Of a DNA stretch of 11,597 nucleotides, positions 7,326 to 11,597 are shown piece after piece. The stretch is taken from NCBI GenBank assembly GCA_937973685.1, contig CALJKJ010000060.1, positions 1 to 11,597 on the forward strand, read 5' to 3'. The stretch comes from an uncultured Flavobacteriales bacterium. Its GTDB lineage: Bacteria; Bacteroidota; Bacteroidia; Flavobacteriales_D; Crocinitomicaceae. The position numbers and the translations under genes were made by a program. Under the pieces are notes generated by a model. That model worked only from the letters and a program-made list of their open reading frames with translations. It ran no database searches and was not told where the DNA came from. Within the stretch, counting starts at the first letter, position 1; the number at the start of each line of letters is the position of its first letter.

Positions 7326-7333
7326 CAAAGATA
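7326..7333 (-). promoter_or_regulatory. Putative -7 box TATCTTTG immediately before pth
   Basis: The minus strand reads TATCTTTG-TTTC-ATG, a perfect TAnnTTTG match four bases before the homology-supported start codon, in the same arrangement as lepA. No TTG lies at a proper -33 distance. Confidence 0.5.
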
Positions 7334-7405
7334 ATCCAATCGCAAAAATGTACTGCTTGTTCGGGGTAAAAAATCAATTCCTTTCGCAGCAAGCAAATTT
7401 CGACT

Positions 7406-7413
7406 TATCTTTG
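7406..7413 (+). promoter_or_regulatory. Promoter -7 box TATCTTTG for kdsB
   Basis: TATCTTTG matches TAnnTTTG exactly and lies 12 bases before the kdsB ATG. TTTC at 7382-7385 stands 20 bases upstream of it as a near match to the TTTG -33 element. The predicted leader is only several bases long. Confidence 0.6.
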
Positions 7414-7425
7414 CTTAAAAAGAAT

Positions 7426-8166
7426 ATGCGCATACTTGGTGTCATTCCTGCTCGTTTTGGTTCTTCTCGTTTTCCGGGAAAACCTTTGATTGATTTGAAA
7501 GGCAAAACGATGATTCAACGTGTGGTTGAAGGTGTTGCTCAATCCAGTTTATTGACTGATTTTGTTGTTGCTACGGATGATGCGCGTATTTATGATCACG
7601 TTTCTTCGCTTGGAGCGCGGGTGATGATGACAGCCGAAACACATGAAACTGGAACTGATCGCTGTGCAGAAGTTGTTTCAAATCAAACCGATAAATTTGA
7701 AGTCATCATTAATATTCAAGGAGATGAACCGTTGGTAGATGCACGACAGTTGGATCAATTATTAGCAGCATTTGCAGATCCGAATGTTCAAATTGCTACA
7801 CTCGCATCACGTGCAATAACGATGGACGAGATATTGAATACGAACCGAATAAAAGTGGTCGTTGATAAGGACAATAATGCGTTGTATTTTTCAAGAAGTC
7901 CATTGCCCAATTTTGCGAATGCGAAAGGCGATCCACAAGCGAGTTACCCATTCTTAAGACACATTGGCTTGTATGCTTATCGTTCGGAAGTTTTGCGGGA
8001 AATAAGTCAATTAGCACCAACTGCTTTGGAAAAGACAGAATCGTTGGAGCAATTACGTTGGTTGTACAATGGTTATTCAATTAAAGTTATAGAAACAACA
8101 ATTGAAACGCCAAACATCGATACTCCAGATGATGTTGCAACTGTTTTAAAACAATTAGCGGATTAA
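7426..8166 (+). CDS. kdsB: 3-deoxy-manno-octulosonate cytidylyltransferase (CMP-Kdo synthetase)
   Basis: KdsB activates Kdo with CTP to CMP-Kdo in the cytosol, for addition to lipid A in LPS synthesis, so this organism is predicted to make Kdo-containing LPS. The 246 residues match the family. Motifs are IPARFGSSRFPGKPL (7-21, nucleotide loop), ATDDARI (49-55), HETGTDR (73-79, usually HxSGTDR), NIQGDEP with the metal ligand Asp100 (96-102), YFSRSPLP (154-161), HIGLYAYR (179-186), ESLEQLRW (205-212) and IDTPDD (231-236). The frame is open from 7348, but MRILGVIPARFGSSR at 7426 is the canonical start and sits after a good promoter box. Its stop codon overlaps that of the convergent lspA. Confidence 0.97.
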   Translation: MRILGVIPARFGSSRFPGKPLIDLKGKTMIQRVVEGVAQSSLLTDFVVATDDARIYDHVSSLGARVMMTAETHETGTDRCAEVVSNQTDKFEVIINIQGDEPLVDARQLDQLLAAFADPNVQIATLASRAITMDEILNTNRIKVVVDKDNNALYFSRSPLPNFANAKGDPQASYPFLRHIGLYAYRSEVLREISQLAPTALEKTESLEQLRWLYNGYSIKVIETTIETPNIDTPDDVATVLKQLAD

Positions 8167-8879
8167 TTTTCTTCTTGAGCTGCAGTAGTTTCTTTTGAAC
8201 TATTGTCAGTAGGTTTCACTTTTGGAAAGTAAGCTCGTTGGCGTAGAATTATTAAAATCACTCCACAACTTATTGCAGCATCGGCGATATTCCATATTGC
8301 AGGGAAAATTTGATTATCGCTTGGGTGCATGGGGTTTTTATTGTACCAAGGAACCCAACTTGGCCATTCAGTAGTGAATTGAAACATGTCCACTACATTC
8401 CCAAATAAAAAGCCGGTATGACGCGTTTCAATTTGTGTTTTGATACCAAATAACTCGCAGTCGGCAAATTTTCCTGAACCAGGCAAGTGGTTAAACGCAT
8501 TACAAGGATCATAAGGAAAAACAAAATCGTAAAACATTGAATCGATTAGATTGCCAGTTGCACCTGCAAAGATTAAACCGATAGCGATTAGTAATTCCGT
8601 ACGAACTCCTTTTTTCAACAAGCGGAAGAAATAAATTCCGATACCTGCAATTGCTACAACTCGAAAAACGCTCAGTCCTAATTTTGACCACATACTGGCT
8701 CCAAAAGTTGTTCCAAACGCCATTCCTTGGTTTTCGATATAGTACAGACGAAACCAATCGCCGAAAACTGCTTTGCTTTCGTCGGGCATGAATGACGTTT
8801 TGATCCAAATCTTCATTCCTTGGTCGAGCAATAAAACGCAGGCTACAAGTATACTTACTAGGAGTAGTTGTTTTTTCAA
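8163..8879 (-). CDS. lspA: Lipoprotein signal peptidase (SPase II)
   Basis: LspA cleaves the signal peptide of prolipoproteins in the inner membrane. Its 238 residues exceed the usual 160 or so of proteobacterial enzymes, owing to an insertion at about 116-190 and a charged C-terminal tail, as in other Bacteroidota LspA. Motifs are LLLDQGMK (17-23), ENQGMAFG (49-56), AGATGNLIDS (105-114), the first catalytic Asp in NVVDMF (Asp164) and the second in WNIADAAIS (Asp200). Four hydrophobic segments are visible. The start is a TTG at 8879: an in-frame TAG lies just upstream, and the next ATG (residue 22) would remove the first membrane helix and the conserved DQ. It follows dksA by six bases in the same frame, so translation is probably coupled. 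Confidence 0.95.
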   Translation of the reverse strand: MKKQLLLVSILVACVLLLDQGMKIWIKTSFMPDESKAVFGDWFRLYYIENQGMAFGTTFGASMWSKLGLSVFRVVAIAGIGIYFFRLLKKGVRTELLIAIGLIFAGATGNLIDSMFYDFVFPYDPCNAFNHLPGSGKFADCELFGIKTQIETRHTGFLFGNVVDMFQFTTEWPSWVPWYNKNPMHPSDNQIFPAIWNIADAAISCGVILIILRQRAYFPKVKPTDNSSKETTAAQEEN

Positions 8880-8885
8880 ATGCTA

Positions 8886-9263
8886 TTATTTTTGAAGGTT
8901 TTTCGCTTCAATGCTTAATGTTGCGTGAGGAACTAATTTCAAACGTTCTTTTTGAATTAATTTTCCTGTAACGCGGCAAACGCCATACGTTTTATTTTCA
9001 ATGCGTTTCAGTGCATTTTTCAAATTTTCTATAAAAGATTCTTGACGAGCAGCTAATTGTGCTACTTCTTCACGCGATAATGTTTCCGATCCGTCTTCCA
9101 TCATATTAAATGTACGACCAGTATCGTCAGTACCATGATTATCATTTGAGAGCGATGCTTTTAGCATGTCGTAATCTTCGTAAGCTTCTTTCAATTTATT
9201 GTTGATCAATACTCTGAATTCTTCTAATTCTGCGTCTGAGTATCTTGTTTTATCTTGCGCCAT
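8886..9263 (-). CDS. TraR/DksA-family transcription factor with degenerate zinc finger
   Basis: This 125-residue protein belongs to the DksA/TraR family, which binds in the secondary channel of RNA polymerase and often works with ppGpp. Residues about 10-90 form the coiled-coil hairpin region, with acidic residues near its middle (DDTGRTFNMMEDGSE, 46-60). The C-terminal finger region YGVCRVTGKLIQKERL (93-108) and PHATLSIEA (112-120) keeps the family shape but has only Cys96; the other three expected Cys positions are Thr99, Ser117 and Ala120. Bacteroidota members commonly have this metal-free version. It is upstream of lspA and downstream of ksgA, with a TAnnTTTG box in the gap. I use no gene symbol because it may not be the functional equivalent of E. 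coli DksA. Confidence 0.9.
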   Translation of the reverse strand: MAQDKTRYSDAELEEFRVLINNKLKEAYEDYDMLKASLSNDNHGTDDTGRTFNMMEDGSETLSREEVAQLAARQESFIENLKNALKRIENKTYGVCRVTGKLIQKERLKLVPHATLSIEAKNLQK

Positions 9264-9284
9264 ATTAACTAATTTGGTTCTTCA

Positions 9285-9292
9285 CAAAAATA
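9285..9292 (-). promoter_or_regulatory. -7 box TATTTTTG for the dksA-like gene
   Basis: The minus strand has TATTTTTG, an exact TAnnTTTG match, 21 bases before the ATG within the 114-base gap after ksgA. A -33 TTG is not evident. The gap also has a small hairpin (arms ttcca/tggaa at about 9354-9371) without a T-tract, so ksgA read-through is likely. Confidence 0.5.
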
Positions 9293-9377
9293 ATCGAAAA
9301 TTCATACGACAGTACCACATTTACAATTTGCTAACAAATACTTATTCACAGCCTTCCATTTATTGTGGAAAAGCGTT

Positions 9378-10166
9378 TTAAGATCTGTTTGGGTTAACGG
9401 TTTCAATCCATTGCGTCAATGCTATAAACTCCTCAACACCTAAGCGTTCTGGGCGTAATTGCAGCATTTCATTTTCAGGGTAATTAGCTGGCAACAAGGC
9501 TTTTATTGAGTTTCTTATAGTTTTTCTTCGTTGGTTAAAACTCATTTTAACGATTTGCTTGAACAACTTTTCATCACAAGGTAATTTTTCACGCGTGTTT
9601 CGCGTACAACGAATCACCCCTGATTTTACTTTTGGAGGCGGATCAAACACGTGTTCATCAACAGTGAAACAGTATTCAATATCGTAATAAGCTTGCAATA
9701 AAACGCTTAAAATACCATAGGTTTTCGTGCCTGGTTTTTCAGCAACACGCTGTGCTACTTCGCGTTGAAACATGCCCATGATTTCGGGAATGTGGTCTTT
9801 GTATTCAATGCAACGAAATAATATTTGCGAAGAAATGTTGTAGGGGAAATTACCAACAACAGCAAATGGGCGATTGCCAACCAACGCTAATGGATCAATT
9901 TTCAAAAAGTCACCATGCACAATACGATCTCCAAGTTGCGAATAATGTTCTTTTAAATAGTCAATTGATTCATCATCTACATCCAAGGCCCACCATTCCG
10001 TGTTTTCTTTTTCCATTAAAAATTCGGTCAAAGCACCCATTCCAGGACCAATTTCAATAGCGACTTCGCAGTCATTGTGACTTTTGTATTGGTCGGCAAT
10101 TTTTTTACAAATCGCTTTGTCTTTCAAGAAATGTTGTCCGAGGTGTTTTTTTGCTTTAACCTTCAT
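9378..10166 (-). CDS. rsmA: 16S rRNA (adenine1518-N6/adenine1519-N6)-dimethyltransferase
   Basis: RsmA (KsgA) dimethylates two adjacent adenines in helix 45 of 16S rRNA during late 30S assembly. The 262 residues are of normal length. It shows the N-terminal KKHLGQHFL (6-14), the SAM loop EIGPGMGALTE (38-48), the acidic ribose-binding LDVD (61-64), GDFL with Asp86, and the catalytic NFPYNISS (106-113). MFQREVAQR (132-140) and the C-terminal FNQRRKTIRNS (210-220) complete the fold. Its ATG lies inside the end of the upstream DUF4286 gene, with an 11-base overlap (ATGAAGGTTAA), so the two are almost certainly one transcript with coupled translation. Confidence 0.97.
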   Translation of the reverse strand: MKVKAKKHLGQHFLKDKAICKKIADQYKSHNDCEVAIEIGPGMGALTEFLMEKENTEWWALDVDDESIDYLKEHYSQLGDRIVHGDFLKIDPLALVGNRPFAVVGNFPYNISSQILFRCIEYKDHIPEIMGMFQREVAQRVAEKPGTKTYGILSVLLQAYYDIEYCFTVDEHVFDPPPKVKSGVIRCTRNTREKLPCDEKLFKQIVKMSFNQRRKTIRNSIKALLPANYPENEMLQLRPERLGVEEFIALTQWIETVNPNRS

Positions 10167-10479
10167 GTGGGAAATGTTCGATTACAGATAATGTACTTCT
10201 AAATGCAGCAAATTTACCGTTGAATTTAGCGTTGTGATCTTTTTGCAATTCAGGAGCGTGTTTTTCTTGGTAATCAGCAAGGTGTTCTTGACTGTAGGCA
10301 ACATAAGTCATTGCATACGTACAAGCGCCTGGTTCCTCGTTATCAATTTTCGACATGCGGCCTTCTAAAAAACACCCTGTTGCAATTACTTGCGGAACAT
10401 GAATTGCGCGCATCCAAGCTACCCATTCGTTTTCTATTGCTGGGTCGATGCTAACGGTTACGTTGTATATTACTTGCAT
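10156..10479 (-). CDS. DUF4286 family protein
   Basis: This 107-residue protein has the DUF4286 pattern: MQVIYNVTVSIDPAIENEWVAWM-type start, HVPQVIATGCF, an acidic middle (DNEEPGACTYAMTYVAYS), HAPELQKDH, and FRSTLSVIEHF at the end. It looks like a ferredoxin-like alpha/beta fold related to antibiotic-biosynthesis monooxygenase-type dimers, but no catalytic role is known to me. It lacks a signal peptide and membrane segments, so it is predicted cytosolic. It overlaps ksgA by 11 bases, which suggests a job close to ribosome maturation or simple co-expression. Confidence 0.88.
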   Translation of the reverse strand: MQVIYNVTVSIDPAIENEWVAWMRAIHVPQVIATGCFLEGRMSKIDNEEPGACTYAMTYVAYSQEHLADYQEKHAPELQKDHNAKFNGKFAAFRSTLSVIEHFPHEG

Positions 10480-10498
10480 AATTGTTATTATCTGTTGT

Positions 10499-10524
10499 CA
10501 AAGATACGTTATTTTGGTGGTCAA
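10499..10524 (-). promoter_or_regulatory. Promoter of the DUF4286-ksgA operon
   Basis: On the minus strand TATCTTTG (10506-10499) matches TAnnTTTG exactly, 19 bases before the DUF4286 ATG. TTG at 10524-10522 lies 15 bases upstream of the box, a little closer than the usual 17-23. It sits just after the terminator of the preceding gene. Confidence 0.6.
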
Positions 10525-10544
10525 CGAGTAGGAGAAGCGGAGTT

Positions 10545-10576
10545 AAAAAAAAGAGGCCATCTTTTCAGACAGCCTC
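10545..10576 (-). terminator. Rho-independent terminator of the MopE-like gene
   Basis: On the minus strand GAGGC (10576-10572) and GCCTC (10557-10553) form the outer stem, with an inner TCT/AGA pairing, followed by eight Ts (complement of 10545-10552). It lies 24 bases beyond the stop codon and ahead of the DUF4286 promoter, so it insulates the operon from its neighbour. Confidence 0.9.
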
Positions 10577-10600
10577 CTTTATATGAAATGTATTTTTTGT

Positions 10601-11597
10601 TTAGTTCTTAATCCAACGGATTGTTTTAACTACCGAACCATTTGACAATTGAATCAAATATGTTCCAGTTGCAAAAGAAGCAGTATTGAACGTCAATGAA
10701 GTTGCTGTTTTTTCCGTTATTGTAGTTGGAATTTCTTTTCCATCTATTCCAATAAACGTGCACGCTAATCCAGTTAAATCTCCGTTAAATGATAAGGCAA
10801 CTTGATCTTTTCCTGGGTTCGGGAAAAGGGTAACATGTGCAAAAATTGCATCATCAATTCCTAAGTTACCATCAACACCATCGCAGTTTTCATCGATTCC
10901 GTTTCCAGTATTATCTGTAGCATTTGGATTGATAGCAGGATTTGTATCGTCACAATCTTCGTTGTTAGCAACATATCCACTTGGAGGAGTACATGTTGAA
11001 ATGGCATCAAACGGATCACCGAATGTGTCATTATCTACATCGGCATAATACAACGTTTCACCTGCATTTGGAGCAGCATCCGAATCATCACAATCGTTAT
11101 CGTTTCCAACATATCCTGTAGGTTGTAAACAGTTTTGTACAGTTACAGCAGGGTTGCCTAAACCGTCATTATCAGCATCAATGAACCAAGTAAATGTTGC
11201 AAGACCTTCGTCATTACTTCCATTACAGTTGTTATCAAAACCATCACAAACTTCAACTGCATTTGGATGAGTTGCAGGATTTGTGTCGTCGCAATCCGTG
11301 TTATTTGAAACATATCCAACTGGAGCTGTACAAGCAATAATTGTAAATGTTGCATCACCATACGTGTCGTTATCGGCATCCGCATAGAAAACAGTATTTG
11401 CACCGCCAACTAAAGCATTTGCATCATTACAATCGGTGTTGTTTGTAACATAACCAACAGGCGCAGTACAAGCTGTTTGAGTGATTAAAGCATTTCCATA
11501 ACCATCCAAATCAGCATCTTGGTAGTACGTAATTGCCGAACCAATGGTGGCATTTGCGTCATTACAATCAATAGGAGCTAACGAAGAAATGTATCCG
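10601..11597 (-). CDS. T9SS-secreted MopE-like Asp/Cys-repeat protein, 5'-truncated
   Basis: The frame is open to the window edge, so the gene starts beyond 11597; the TTG at 11509 is internal to a repeat. Numbering residues from that TTG, 302 are seen plus 29 more upstream. The body consists of MopE/thrombospondin-type-3-like units: a DxDxD loop with Gly (such as DADNDGLGN), a Cys, GYV, then DCDD. Two extra motifs match the MopE signature: EVCDGFDNNCNGSNDEG (86-102) and GIDENCDG (204-211). The Asp loops suggest calcium or other metal binding. The end (about 223-302) is a T9SS sorting domain with VTLFPNPGKD, a GKEI turn, TGTYLIQL and the last strand KTIRWIKN. It is therefore predicted to be exported across the outer membrane and surface-linked or released. 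The number of repeats cannot be known from this window. Confidence 0.9.
   Translation of the reverse strand, partial: GYISSLAPIDCNDANATIGSAITYYQDADLDGYGNALITQTACTAPVGYVTNNTDCNDANALVGGANTVFYADADNDTYGDATFTIIACTAPVGYVSNNTDCDDTNPATHPNAVEVCDGFDNNCNGSNDEGLATFTWFIDADNDGLGNPAVTVQNCLQPTGYVGNDNDCDDSDAAPNAGETLYYADVDNDTFGDPFDAISTCTPPSGYVANNEDCDDTNPAINPNATDNTGNGIDENCDGVDGNLGIDDAIFAHVTLFPNPGKDQVALSFNGDLTGLACTFIGIDGKEIPTTITEKTATSLTFNTASFATGTYLIQLSNGSVVKTIRWIKN
10910..11597 (-). repeat. Tandem 46-residue Asp/Cys protein repeats
   Basis: Four units are visible plus the tail of a fifth at the edge. The Asp loops begin at 11518, 11380, 11179 and 11041. The first and second, and the third and fourth, are 138 bases (46 codons) apart; the second and third are 201 bases apart because a 21-residue CDGFDNNC insert intervenes. 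In each unit a Cys stands exactly 13 residues before the Cys of DCxD (14/27, 60/73, 127/140, 173/186). The DNA has diverged more than the protein, so these are old repeats under selection. Confidence 0.85.

Noticed and set aside
7322..7396. N-terminal extension of pth by 25 residues
   Set aside because: The extension crosses the candidate pth promoter box and precedes the canonical MKYLFVGLGNPG start.
7348..7425. N-terminal extension of kdsB by 26 residues
   Set aside because: It contains the kdsB -7 box and has no counterpart in KdsB proteins, which begin at MRILGVIPAR-like sequence.
8509..8808. Minus-strand 99-codon frame inside lspA
   Set aside because: It is a +1 frame of lspA, with Cys/Arg-rich content and no family resemblance.
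10390..10611. Plus-strand 73-codon frame over the DUF4286 promoter
   Set aside because: It spans a promoter, a terminator and the antisense of two genes, and its product has no recognisable feature.
1..11597. Search for tRNA or rRNA genes, CRISPR arrays, insertion sequences, phage genes, toxin-antitoxin or defence genes
   Set aside because: I found no cloverleaf-like sequence, no short direct repeats with spacers, no transposase or integrase motifs, and no defence domains; nearly all sequence is explained by housekeeping and T9SS cargo genes.

Overview
The window looks like a chromosomal segment from a member of the Bacteroidota, probably a marine or freshwater flavobacterium-like organism. 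I would guess the Crocinitomicaceae/Fluviicola neighbourhood, but no marker in view fixes the family. The evidence is AT-rich DNA, two secreted proteins with type IX secretion (T9SS) C-terminal sorting domains, a DksA-like protein with the degenerate zinc finger usual in this phylum, an enlarged LspA, a DUF4286 protein, and repeated TAnnTTTG boxes, the Bacteroidota -7 promoter element.

Layout. Positions 1-1767 (+) hold the 3' part of a large modular secreted adhesin-like protein. It is closed by a strong terminator that faces the terminator of the oppositely oriented lepA. Next come a small signal-peptidase-like gene and lepA (4439-2134, -). After a divergent gap come a 62-residue membrane protein gene and ispD (4574-5488, +), separated by a strong terminator. 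A front-end-type fatty acid desaturase and pth (7321-5545, -) are divergent from kdsB (7426-8166, +). The block DUF4286, ksgA, dksA, lspA (10479-8163, -) converges on kdsB with a four-base overlap of stop codons. The right edge (10601-11597, -) is the 3' part of a MopE-like Asp/Cys-repeat protein, again with a T9SS sorting domain.

Functionally this is mostly housekeeping. It covers translation and ribosome upkeep (lepA, pth, ksgA), envelope building (kdsB for LPS Kdo, lspA for lipoproteins, a lipid desaturase), isoprenoid synthesis (ispD) and transcription control (dksA-like), flanked by two T9SS cargo genes. I see no mobile element, phage, CRISPR array, tRNA or defence island.

I did not find a convincing new multi-gene system. 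The points most worth a second look are regulatory. TAnnTTTG boxes lie so close to the start codons of lepA and pth that the mRNAs may be leaderless. A terminator ends about 10 bases before the ispD start codon. dksA and lspA share one frame, separated only by TAA-TAG-CAT, with a TTG start for lspA. At protein level, the MopE-like protein has a strict 46-residue repeat with Cys pairs 13 residues apart, and the signal-peptidase-like protein has a Ser/His arrangement but no visible membrane anchor.
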